Below are positions 33,374 to 41,475 of a stretch of DNA of 41,494 nt, in pieces; within the stretch, counting starts at the first letter, position 1; each line of letters begins with the position of its first letter. The notes beneath the pieces are model-generated. The model was given only the letters and a program-made list of their open reading frames with translations, was not told where the DNA came from and did not search any database. The stretch covers positions 1 to 41,494 of the forward strand of contig NZ_JAUSTM010000019.1 in assembly GCF_030812835.1 (NCBI RefSeq), read 5' to 3'. Source of the stretch: Streptococcus moroccensis. Its GTDB lineage: Bacteria > Bacillota > Bacilli > Lactobacillales > Streptococcaceae. The translations under genes were made by a program, and so were the position numbers.

Positions 33374-33979
33374 TTGATTTTTGTTAAGTATAAAGTAAAC
33401 TTCGCAAATAAGCAAGGCAGAGCTGTTGCTTATGATGCCTATAAGGATAATTTTAAAGCAGTTACTGACAATCAGCTTGTTTTGGAACCCTACCAAACCA
33501 TCGTCTGGGTCTTTGGTGAAGAAAACGAACTTGACGAGGAGGTTCAAGCAAGTCATGAGCTACTATTAAGCGCAAACTGGCAAGTTGATTTGGCAGATGC
33601 GCAAAGCTATCCAAACTTTGAGCCTGTAACGACCATGTCAGCTCTCAAACCAATTAATCTCCTTGATGGTTATGATCGCAAGAGTGGAACAGTTGCTTAT
33701 TCTGCGACAGTTAACCTTGACAAGGCCAGTGATATCATTGGATTGGATTTAGGCCAAGCCTATGAAATTGCTCAAGTCTTTGTCAATGGACAGTCAGCTG
33801 GGATTCAGATTGCCCCACCTTATCGCTTTGATGTTGCAGGTCTTTTCCATGATGGTGAGAATGAGCTTCGCATTGAGGTGACAAATACCCTTGGAACAGT
33901 TTTCCGTGGAGGACTTAACCAGTATTTGCTAGTGGAACCGTTTGGATTGACTGAAGAAATCAAGATTTTGAGGAAATAA
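33374..33979 (+). pseudogene. C-terminal remnant of a large glycoside hydrolase (GH106-like)
   Basis: The open frame begins at a TTG without a ribosome-binding site and encodes only the end of a protein. Residues about 65-195 form a jelly-roll sugar-binding domain with WQVDLAD, IGLDLGQAYEIAQVFVNGQS, PPYRFDVAG and ENELRIEVTNTLG. This is the C-terminal module of GH106 alpha-L-rhamnosidases and related large glycosidases. The catalytic part, usually 700 or more residues, is absent from this window. I infer a deletion remnant; GH106 rather than another family is likely but not certain. Confidence 0.75.
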
Positions 33980-34020
33980 ATCTAGAGAAGCTGGTTAAAA
34001 TTTATAAATCGTTCAAAAGA

Positions 34021-34061
34021 AACCTAAAGTTTAAGTAAAATGCTTAGATTTTAGGTTTTTT
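34021..34061 (+). terminator. Terminator after the remnant
   Basis: AACCTAAA (34021-34028) pairs with TTTAGGTT (34050-34057), with inner TAAG/CTTA, followed by a T run. Confidence 0.75.
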
Positions 34062-34073
34062 GTTCATTTCTTA
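34061..34073 (-). promoter_or_regulatory. 13-mer motif copy 4, inverted (candidate operator)
   Basis: On the minus strand this reads TAAGAAATGAACA, 12 of 13 matches to copies 1 and 2. It lies 48 nt before the third araC gene, just upstream of a -10-like TGCTAAAAT near 34082. Confidence 0.4.
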
Positions 34074-34121
34074 CTATATTTTGCTAAAATATTAGGAAAA
34101 GGCTTTCTTGAGAGGTGTGAG

Positions 34122-35297
34122 ATGATTGATGGAAATGATTTGAAAAGATTGGTAGGGTTGCTAGGAACGGACATGGTTAGTGAGAATAGTTTGGAATTTT
34201 ATCATTATAATTCTGAATTTCATGTCAATCCACTTTTGATAAAGGATTTTAGAGATAAAATGCAGAAGATGAGGGATGAAAATAAATCTTTTCCCTTGAT
34301 CTTTGAAGATAATTTTGGGGTTTGCTATGCCCATTTTGAGCATGAAAAGAGTGCCTTTTTTCTTGGGCCAATGAGCTTAGTCAATTTTCCTGAATCTAGT
34401 CTACCAACATACAAGGACTATTATAATTTGGAAGCTCAGCCATTGCCCCTGAGAACTTTTAGTCTGGATACTATTTTAGAAATCGTTGGCTTGTTGCTAA
34501 GTCTTATTTGTGGAGAAAGCTGGAGCCACAAGGAGCTGTTGACTGCTAATCCTCATTTGCTTAATTTAGATAGTACGGATGAAGGAAAATGGGACGATTA
34601 TTCAATTCTGATGGAGGAAGTTGCTGAGACCCACCATACTTATAAAGAAGAGCGGCAGCTTTTAGAATATGTCAGGCGTGGTGCAGTTGAAGAGACTCTT
34701 GCCTTTCAAAATGTTATGGATAAATCCATTGGTCGCCTGTCTAATAGAGAGATAACCCATTGGCGTAATTTAGCTATTGTTGCTATAACCTTATCAACTC
34801 GTGCTGCCATTGATGGAGGCTTGACACCTGCCTTGGCCTATAAAATCAGCGATACTTATATTCAACAATGTGACAATAAGCAGAAAATTGCAGAGCTTAT
34901 TTCAATACGCAATCGAGCAGTAGGTGAGTTGGTTGAAAATGTCAGGCAGAATCAAAAAATTCAAACGCAATCTAGCTATATCAAGGCCAGTACTACCTAT
35001 ATTGATAGGCATTATCGTGAAAAAATCTACTTGGAGGATGTAGCCGATTTTATTGGATTGAGCCCGACTTATTTTTCTAAGCTTTTCAAAAAAGAAGTGG
35101 GCATGACTTTTCAAAATTATGTGACACAAGTTCGTCTGGGATATGCAGCTAATCTGCTCCGCTATTCCAATGAAAGTATCTCGACGATTTCAGAATATGT
35201 CAATTTTCCTTCCCAGAGCTATTTTGGTCGTTATTTTAAACAGCATTACCATATGACACCTAAAGAATATCGAGATTTGTACCATATAAGGGACTAA
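34122..35297 (+). CDS. AraC-family regulator next to GPH symporter 2
   Basis: This 391-residue protein has a C-terminal AraC DNA-binding domain (last 105 residues: EKIYLEDVADFIGLSPTYFS, and ISTISEYVNFPSQSYFGRYF). The N-terminal 280 residues are not a cupin; they form a mixed domain typical of longer streptococcal YesN-like regulators, with no receiver domain visible. GAGGTGTGAG precedes the start. It is followed by a GPH symporter and the second rhamnosidase gene, its likely targets. Confidence 0.87.
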   Translation: MIDGNDLKRLVGLLGTDMVSENSLEFYHYNSEFHVNPLLIKDFRDKMQKMRDENKSFPLIFEDNFGVCYAHFEHEKSAFFLGPMSLVNFPESSLPTYKDYYNLEAQPLPLRTFSLDTILEIVGLLLSLICGESWSHKELLTANPHLLNLDSTDEGKWDDYSILMEEVAETHHTYKEERQLLEYVRRGAVEETLAFQNVMDKSIGRLSNREITHWRNLAIVAITLSTRAAIDGGLTPALAYKISDTYIQQCDNKQKIAELISIRNRAVGELVENVRQNQKIQTQSSYIKASTTYIDRHYREKIYLEDVADFIGLSPTYFSKLFKKEVGMTFQNYVTQVRLGYAANLLRYSNESISTISEYVNFPSQSYFGRYFKQHYHMTPKEYRDLYHIRD

Positions 35298-35354
35298 TCT
35301 AAGAAGTGTATAAAATAAGTATAAAAAAGACAAAAAAAGACTATAAATAACATA

Positions 35355-35369
35355 ATGAAAGCGTTATGA
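35355..35369 (+). promoter_or_regulatory. cre-like CcpA site
   Basis: ATGAAAGCGTTATGA matches 14 of 15 positions of the cre consensus and has the classic TGAAAGCG core. It lies 41 nt before the start of GPH symporter 2, so binding would repress it in glucose. Confidence 0.65.
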
Positions 35370-35409
35370 TTAAAGCATAAAGAAACTAAAAAAATGCGAG
35401 GAATAAAGT

Positions 35410-36825
35410 ATGTTATCTTTTGCAACAAAACATGAGGACCCTGAAAAGACTTTGGGATGGAATGAGCGTATTGGTTATGCATCGGGAGCATTTGGTTGGA
35501 ATATGGTCAATGGGATTATCGGTACCTTTTTGACAGTTTACTTCACTAATGTGGCTTTCTTAGATGCAGCAATCATTTCTACACTGATAGCGGCTTCCAA
35601 ATTATTTGATGGTGTCTCTGACCTCATTGTCGGACGAATGGTAGATAATACCAATTCTAAGCTAGGTAAGGCAAGACCTTGGTTACTTCGTATGACCATT
35701 CCTTTTGCCATTGCAACGCTCTTGCTATTTTATGTGCCGGCTAATTTTCCAACAGCTTTGAAGTACGTTTATGTCTTCATTATGTATAACTTGGTCAATA
35801 CCGTATTTTTAACAACCATCCAAGTTCCTTATTATTCTCTTATTTCTCTTTTAACCCGTAATGCTTATGAACGGGGTTTCTTGGGAAATATTCAACAAAT
35901 CTTCCAAACTTTGGGAAATGTCTTTATCAATTCTGTTTTTACGATTCTTTTGATTAAATTTTCTAGCAGTGCAGAGACTTATATGACCCAGCAATCCTTC
36001 ACATTGACCATTGCTTCTATCATGGTTTTAATGGTTATTGCTAATTTTATCACTGTATTTACAACGAAAGAGCGTGTATTTGACAATCCATCAGAAGTCT
36101 CTGAGAAAGTGGAAGACAAGGTTCCAGTCAAAGACGCTGTCAAGTCTCTCTTGAGCAATAAATACTGGCTCATGATGTTCTTTACTATGCTAGTAGTCTT
36201 CTTCGTTATTATTTTCTACTCTATTGGCGGTGTCTACTATGCTATCTATATCTTTGGAGATATGGGACAACTAAGCTGGATGAATAATGCCATCTCTATT
36301 TCGCAATTTGCCATTATGTTTGCAACACCGTTTTTCATGAAAAAATTTGGTAAACGTCCAATCTTTGCCTTGGGTATGCTTCTTTTAACCTTAGGTTTCT
36401 TGGGATTTGGTTTTGTAGAATCCAGTAAAACACTGATGATTGTCTTTAATGTCCTTAAAGGTTTAGGACTAGGGATGTCTGGTGGTATGGCTATGGGGCT
36501 TGTGGCAGATGCTATTCTTTATGGTCAATTAAAATCTGGTATCAATGCTGTTGGACTAGGGAATGCTGGCGTATCCGCTGCTCAGAAAATCGGTTTAGGA
36601 TTAGGGCAAGCCATCTTTGGTTGGATAATGTCTGGTGCTGGCTTTAACCCAGCGTTGGATGCTCAAGGAATTGCTCAACCAGAATCAGTTACCACAGCCA
36701 TTCGATTGATGTATAACTATGTTCCAATGGGCATGACAGCACTCGTCTTTATCATGATGCTAGTCTTCTTTAATCTGGATAGAGACCTCAAAGCGCTTAA
36801 GGAAGAAAAAGGTATTGTGGATTAA
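35410..36825 (+). CDS. GPH-family sugar:cation symporter 2
   Basis: This 471-residue protein has about 12 membrane segments. LIAASKLFDGVSDLIVGRMV and DNTNSKLGKARPWLLR are the GPH loop motifs, and the conserved Asp residues of the cation site are kept. GCGAGGA lies 6 nt before ATG. Together with the following GH78 gene it suggests uptake and cleavage of a rhamnoside. It differs clearly from symporter 1 in sequence, so the two may carry different glycosides. Confidence 0.9.
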   Translation: MLSFATKHEDPEKTLGWNERIGYASGAFGWNMVNGIIGTFLTVYFTNVAFLDAAIISTLIAASKLFDGVSDLIVGRMVDNTNSKLGKARPWLLRMTIPFAIATLLLFYVPANFPTALKYVYVFIMYNLVNTVFLTTIQVPYYSLISLLTRNAYERGFLGNIQQIFQTLGNVFINSVFTILLIKFSSSAETYMTQQSFTLTIASIMVLMVIANFITVFTTKERVFDNPSEVSEKVEDKVPVKDAVKSLLSNKYWLMMFFTMLVVFFVIIFYSIGGVYYAIYIFGDMGQLSWMNNAISISQFAIMFATPFFMKKFGKRPIFALGMLLLTLGFLGFGFVESSKTLMIVFNVLKGLGLGMSGGMAMGLVADAILYGQLKSGINAVGLGNAGVSAAQKIGLGLGQAIFGWIMSGAGFNPALDAQGIAQPESVTTAIRLMYNYVPMGMTALVFIMMLVFFNLDRDLKALKEEKGIVD

Positions 36826-36831
36826 TTATTT

Positions 36832-36865
36832 AGTCAAAGTGATAAGTTAGCTTGTCACTTTGACT
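36832..36865 (+). terminator. Perfect inverted repeat between symporter 2 and GH78-2
   Basis: AGTCAAAGTGA (36832-36842) and TCACTTTGACT (36855-36865) form an 11-bp stem with a 12-nt loop, followed only by CGTTT. With so short a T run it is more likely an attenuator or mRNA-processing hairpin than a full terminator. Confidence 0.55.
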
Positions 36866-36901
36866 CGTTTAAATATGATGATTAAACGAAAGAGTAAACA
36901 A

Positions 36902-39652
36902 ATGGATATTAGCAATTTAAAAATTAATGGTATGGTTAACCCAATAGGTTTTGATTTTTCAGACCTACGTGTGGCATGGACAGTGGAAAACAGTCAAGCT
37001 AGCAGACAAGCTTTTGCTAAAGTAGAACTATCATTGACAGAAGATTTTGAAGATATTCTCTATAGTGTCGAGGGAGAAAATCTTTCACAGACTGGAACAA
37101 GACTGGACTATGGTTTACAAGCAGAAACCCGCTATTATGTCCGTGTTACAGTGATAGATGACCTTGGCCAAAAAGCAGTTTCAAAACCAGCTTTCTTTGA
37201 GACAGCTAAGGATGAAAACTGGCTTGGTCAATGGATTACAGGTCAAGAATCTAAAGATACACATATTGTCTTACACAAGAATTTTGATCTGACAAAAGAA
37301 GTCTCAAAAGCCCGTCTTTATATTTCTGGTTTGGGACTTTTCGAGGCTCGTCTTAATGGTCAAAAAATTGGAGAAGAGGTCCTAACGCCTTACTACAGCC
37401 GCTATCCAGATGAAGTTCAATTTATGACCTTTGATTTGACGCAAGCGCTAGCTATTTCCCAAAATACCCTGGAGATTGCTTTGGGGAACGGTTGGTACAA
37501 GGGACGATTTGGTCTAAATGGGCAGAAGGAAAATTTTGGTTCAGAATTTAAGGCCATTGCAGAGCTCCATATCACTTTTTCGGATGGTAGCAAGTCTATT
37601 ATTGCAACTGACCAGAGCTGGAGCTACCGGCTTAGTCAGACCCAGATTAGTGACATCTACGACGGTGAAGACATCGACTTCACTTTGTCAGATAGGGAAT
37701 TGAAGCCAGTCAAAATCACAAGTCAGGAAGGGAAACTCCTGCCACGCTATAGCTTACCAGTAAAAGAGATGGAAAGCTTACCAGTCAAGGAAGTAATTAT
37801 TACACCAGCTGGAGAGACTGTCCTAGATTTTGGTCAAAATTTTGCAGGTTACGTGGCAGTCAAGTCAAGTCTGCCTTACGGAACACGTCTTCTTTTGGAA
37901 TTTGGTGAAATTCTGCAAGATGGTAATTTTAACCGTGACAATTATCGCTCAGCTCGTTCGGAGTTTAGTTTCACATCTGATGGGAAGGAGCGCTTGGTTA
38001 AGCCACGTTTTACCTACTTTGGTTTCCGTTATGTGCGCGTGACTGGATGGGTAGGTGATTTGACAGCTGAAGACTTTACAGGAATTGCCCTCTATTCTGA
38101 AATGAAGCAGACAGGTTTTATTGAGACTGGCCATGCAGGTGTGAATCAACTCTTCTCAAATGCCCTCTGGGGTCAGAAGTCTAACTTCATTGATTTTCCG
38201 ACAGACTGTCCGCAAAGAGATGAGCGTTTAGGATGGACAGGTGATGCCCAGGTATTTGCTGCGACAGCCAGCTACAATATGGATACAGCTGCCTTCTACA
38301 ACAAATTTCTGCATGATTTGAGGACTGAGCAAGTTAAGTATGATGGCATCTTACCAGGCGTCATTCCAGTTTTTGAACCGGAGCGTGTTGTTTTCTCAAG
38401 TGTTTGGGGTGATTTAGCGACCATTTTACCAAGTGTTTTGATGGAACATTTCGGAGATAGTAGTGCACTTTCCCAATATTATCCTATGATGAAAGATTGG
38501 GTTGATAAGGTGACCCGTGAGGACATGAAACGAGGTCAACGCTATCTTTACGATTTTGGCAATCAATTAGGTGACTGGTTGGCCATGGATGGTCGTACAC
38601 CACAAAGTATGGAGGGTGGAACAGATACTTACTTCATAGGTTCCTGTTACTATGCGGCGTCAGTAAAAATGACGGCCGACGCTGCCCGTACATTAGGAAA
38701 TGAAGCTGATGCAAGCTTCTATGACGACCTCTTTGAAAAGATTCAGCAATCTATTTTAAGAGAATATTTCGCGGCTAGTGGACGTCTGGTTTTTGACACC
38801 CAGACAGCTTATATCGTTGCCCTACACACAGATATATATGTCAATAAGGAGCGTTTGATTACCGACTTGCGTAACCGACTTTATAAGGATTGCTACAAAT
38901 TAACGGGTGGCTTTGTTGGTGCCCCTCTTATGTGTAAAGTTTTTGCTGAGAATGGTTTGGTTGATGAAGCCTTTTATTTCTTGACCCAACCAGAATTTCC
39001 AGGCTGGATGCACTGTGTCAACCTTGGAGCTACCACCATTTGGGAACGTTGGAACTCAGTCCTTGATGATGGCAAACTTAGCGGTAAGATGATGAATTCC
39101 CTTAACCACTATGCTTATGGCTCTGTAGTCGAGTTCCTTTACCGCAATGTAGCTGGTTTTAAAGCAAAAGCAGCAGGCTTTAAAACCATTCACTTTGCTC
39201 CTCTCTTGAGTGCTAAATTGAGAACCTTCAAAGCTAGTTATTCCTCTGCTTATGGAACTTATGGTTCAAGTTGGGAAATTATGTCGGATGGTCAGGTTAA
39301 AGTGACTCTTGATGTGCCTTTCAATGCTGAAGCAGAAGTTGACCTCCCAGATTATGACGGCGCAGCTATAGGTACAGTTGGATCAGGTCACTATGAATGG
39401 ATCTATCGCCCAACAAGAGAATTGCGCAGCAAATTTAACCGTAACAGTATTGTCAAAGATTGGATTGCAGACAGCCGGGGCAAGGAGGTGGTTAAAGAGC
39501 AGTCACCACTTTTGGACTATTATTTGATGACAGGAAATACAGATTTCTTGTATGAGAGCCTAGAAACCTTACCAAGTAAAGACTATATGGGCTTCACACA
39601 GGAGGAAGTCAATCGTTTGGCAGAAGGTATTTTAGCCATTTATGAGGTGTGA
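36902..39652 (+). CDS. GH78 alpha-L-rhamnosidase 2
   Basis: From ATG 36902 the protein has 916 residues; upstream in-frame ATGs (36875, 36878) and TTG 36860 are alternatives, since the Shine-Dalgarno (AAAGAG) is weak. It has the N-terminal FnIII-like and Bac_rhamnosid_N regions (about 1-330), the barrel block TDCPQRDERLGWTGD, and GATTIWERW with the general base. After the C-terminal beta domain comes an extra tail of about 80 residues (from RPTRELRSKFNRNSIVKDWI), absent from rhamnosidase 1. No signal peptide. It is distant from rhamnosidase 1, so a different linkage or aglycone is likely. Confidence 0.92.
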   Translation: MDISNLKINGMVNPIGFDFSDLRVAWTVENSQASRQAFAKVELSLTEDFEDILYSVEGENLSQTGTRLDYGLQAETRYYVRVTVIDDLGQKAVSKPAFFETAKDENWLGQWITGQESKDTHIVLHKNFDLTKEVSKARLYISGLGLFEARLNGQKIGEEVLTPYYSRYPDEVQFMTFDLTQALAISQNTLEIALGNGWYKGRFGLNGQKENFGSEFKAIAELHITFSDGSKSIIATDQSWSYRLSQTQISDIYDGEDIDFTLSDRELKPVKITSQEGKLLPRYSLPVKEMESLPVKEVIITPAGETVLDFGQNFAGYVAVKSSLPYGTRLLLEFGEILQDGNFNRDNYRSARSEFSFTSDGKERLVKPRFTYFGFRYVRVTGWVGDLTAEDFTGIALYSEMKQTGFIETGHAGVNQLFSNALWGQKSNFIDFPTDCPQRDERLGWTGDAQVFAATASYNMDTAAFYNKFLHDLRTEQVKYDGILPGVIPVFEPERVVFSSVWGDLATILPSVLMEHFGDSSALSQYYPMMKDWVDKVTREDMKRGQRYLYDFGNQLGDWLAMDGRTPQSMEGGTDTYFIGSCYYAASVKMTADAARTLGNEADASFYDDLFEKIQQSILREYFAASGRLVFDTQTAYIVALHTDIYVNKERLITDLRNRLYKDCYKLTGGFVGAPLMCKVFAENGLVDEAFYFLTQPEFPGWMHCVNLGATTIWERWNSVLDDGKLSGKMMNSLNHYAYGSVVEFLYRNVAGFKAKAAGFKTIHFAPLLSAKLRTFKASYSSAYGTYGSSWEIMSDGQVKVTLDVPFNAEAEVDLPDYDGAAIGTVGSGHYEWIYRPTRELRSKFNRNSIVKDWIADSRGKEVVKEQSPLLDYYLMTGNTDFLYESLETLPSKDYMGFTQEEVNRLAEGILAIYEV

Positions 39653-39654
39653 TT

Positions 39655-40503
39655 ATGGAAAACTATTATCATCTTGAACCCGTTAATGAGCGTGTTCAGG
39701 CTATTAAGAGTCTTGGTGGAGAATTTGTTTACCTAATTTTGGGTGATAACAAGGCTCTGTTGATTGATACTTGTGTTGGCGTGGGTAATCTTAAGGACTT
39801 TGTCAGTAAGGCAACTGATTTACCAATAACAGTCGCCCTAACACATGGCCATGTGGATCATGCCATGGGGGCTCCTGAGTTTGAAGAGGTCTATCTCAAT
39901 CCCCTAGATATTCCTGTCTATCAAAGTATGTGTAGTAAAGAGGAGCGGTTTGGTTATTTGGTCGCTACGGTTGGCTTGGAAAGGGCAGAGCAGCTAAAAG
40001 AAACCTTGTTAGAAGCTGAACCAGATTTTCCTTTTCTCACTTTGTCAGACGGACAAAGCTTTGACTTGGGTGGGATTACAGTATCAGCTCACGCCTTTCC
40101 TGGGCATACACCAGGTATGATTGCCTTTCTAATTGAAGAAGAAGGAATTCTCATTCTAGGAGATGCCTGCAATAATTCCACTTTTCTATTTGATGAAAAT
40201 GCGACAGATGTGGAGACCTACCGTATGTCTGTTCAAGTAGCGCAAGCTATTTTCCAAGATAAATTTAAACGTATCTTTATCAGCCATCATGAGATGGATG
40301 TTGCGACAGACATTATGGCTAATATGCTAGAGGTTTGTGATGACATTATGGATGGGCGTGCGGATGATCTTCCTTTCAATTTTATGGGGCATCAAGCCTA
40401 TATTGCTAAGGTCTGTGATGATCATTTTCATCGAAAAGATGGCAAGGACGGGAACTTAATTTACAATAAGGCTAAGATTTTTGCCAAGGAGACGACCTCA
40501 TGA
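39655..40503 (+). CDS. Metallo-beta-lactamase-fold hydrolase 2
   Basis: This 282-residue protein starts at ATG 39655, with GAGGTG 5 nt upstream (which overlaps the GH78-2 stop); GTG 39649 is less likely. LTHGHVDHAMG is the HxHxDH motif, FPGHTPG holds the next metal His, and LGDACN the bridging Asp. It is coupled to both neighbours and shares the fold with the gene at 25322. Substrate unknown; its repeated pairing with glycosidases suggests a step in glycan breakdown. Confidence 0.82.
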   Translation: MENYYHLEPVNERVQAIKSLGGEFVYLILGDNKALLIDTCVGVGNLKDFVSKATDLPITVALTHGHVDHAMGAPEFEEVYLNPLDIPVYQSMCSKEERFGYLVATVGLERAEQLKETLLEAEPDFPFLTLSDGQSFDLGGITVSAHAFPGHTPGMIAFLIEEEGILILGDACNNSTFLFDENATDVETYRMSVQVAQAIFQDKFKRIFISHHEMDVATDIMANMLEVCDDIMDGRADDLPFNFMGHQAYIAKVCDDHFHRKDGKDGNLIYNKAKIFAKETTS

Positions 40504-41393
40504 CTTATCTCGTTATTGATGTAGGAGGCACCTTCACCAAATATGCTCTTATGGATAGAAGAGGTAAGTTTCTTGAAAAGGCTAAATTTCCAACAGTGAA
40601 AACTTCGCCTGCTGCTTTTTTGGACAGTATTTGCCAACTTCATTCGACATTTTCAGATGTCAAGGGGATAGCTCTGTCTAGCGCTGGGATTATTGATAGT
40701 AATTTGGGCTTGATGTATACAGGAGGTTCTCTTGATTTTATTGAAAATCTAGCTATCGCAGATATTTTAGGAGAGCGCTGCCACATTCCAGTCACTATCG
40801 AAAATGATGCTAAATGTGCTGCGCTAGCAGAATTATGGCAGGGCAGCCTAGCTGATTGCCAAAATGCAGTTGCAATGATTATCGGAACGGCTGTCGGCGG
40901 TGCGGTGATTGTGGATCGAAAGGTTCTTAAGGGAAAGGACTTGCTAGCGGGCGAGTTTTCCTATATTTTGACAGATAGTTCGGATAGTCTCAATTGGCGT
41001 AAAAACTTTGCTATTAACGGAGGTCTGCCAGCATTTATAGAAGCAGTGGCAGAGCAGAAAAATCTGTCTCTTGATCAAGTTTCAGGAGAGCTTATCTTCG
41101 ACTGGGCTAAGTCAGGTGATAGAGAGACTTTAAGGTGTCTTCGAGCTTATTGCCATTTACTAGCCAGCCAGTTAGTCAATTTGCACTTTATTGTCAATCC
41201 AGATCGTTTTGCCATTGGTGGAGGCGTTAGTGAACAGAGTCTTTTTATCCGACTTATTCAAGAAGAAATTGATAAGCTCATAGCCAGCTATCCCTTTCCA
41301 GTTGCTAAACCAGAGGTTATTTCCTGTCAATTCCACAACGATGCCAACCTCCTAGGGGCTCTCTATGTGCACTTAGAGGCTGGAAAAGTTTAA
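40500..41393 (+). CDS. ROK-family sugar kinase
   Basis: This 297-residue protein begins LVIDVGGTFTKYALMD, the phosphate-binding motif, and has IENDAKCAALAELW (catalytic Asp) and IGTAVGGAVIVD. No helix-turn-helix precedes the kinase domain, so it is an enzyme rather than a repressor. The usual zinc-binding Cys motif of ROK kinases is absent, a known variation in some streptococcal members. Its ATG overlaps the previous stop (ATGA), so translation is coupled. It probably phosphorylates a hexose released by the locus, such as glucose. Confidence 0.88.
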   Translation: MTYLVIDVGGTFTKYALMDRRGKFLEKAKFPTVKTSPAAFLDSICQLHSTFSDVKGIALSSAGIIDSNLGLMYTGGSLDFIENLAIADILGERCHIPVTIENDAKCAALAELWQGSLADCQNAVAMIIGTAVGGAVIVDRKVLKGKDLLAGEFSYILTDSSDSLNWRKNFAINGGLPAFIEAVAEQKNLSLDQVSGELIFDWAKSGDRETLRCLRAYCHLLASQLVNLHFIVNPDRFAIGGGVSEQSLFIRLIQEEIDKLIASYPFPVAKPEVISCQFHNDANLLGALYVHLEAGKV

Positions 41394-41397
41394 GAAA

Positions 41398-41475
41398 TAG
41401 GCTCTTTGTCAACTGTAGTGGGTTGGTGAAAAGCTAACATCTGGAGAGAATCAATTTGGTTCTCTCCTTTTTAAT
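41398..41475 (+). repeat. Intergenic repeat with terminator, copy 2
   Basis: It contains GTAGTGGGTTGGTGAAAAGC, as in the copy at 16357-16430, and ends with GGAGAGAATC/GGTTCTCTCC and a T run. It follows the ROK kinase gene and probably ends the operon. Confidence 0.8.

Noticed and set aside
40500..41393. ROK-type transcriptional repressor (NagC/XylR-like)
   Set aside because: The kinase motif starts at residue 4, so there is no room for an N-terminal helix-turn-helix.
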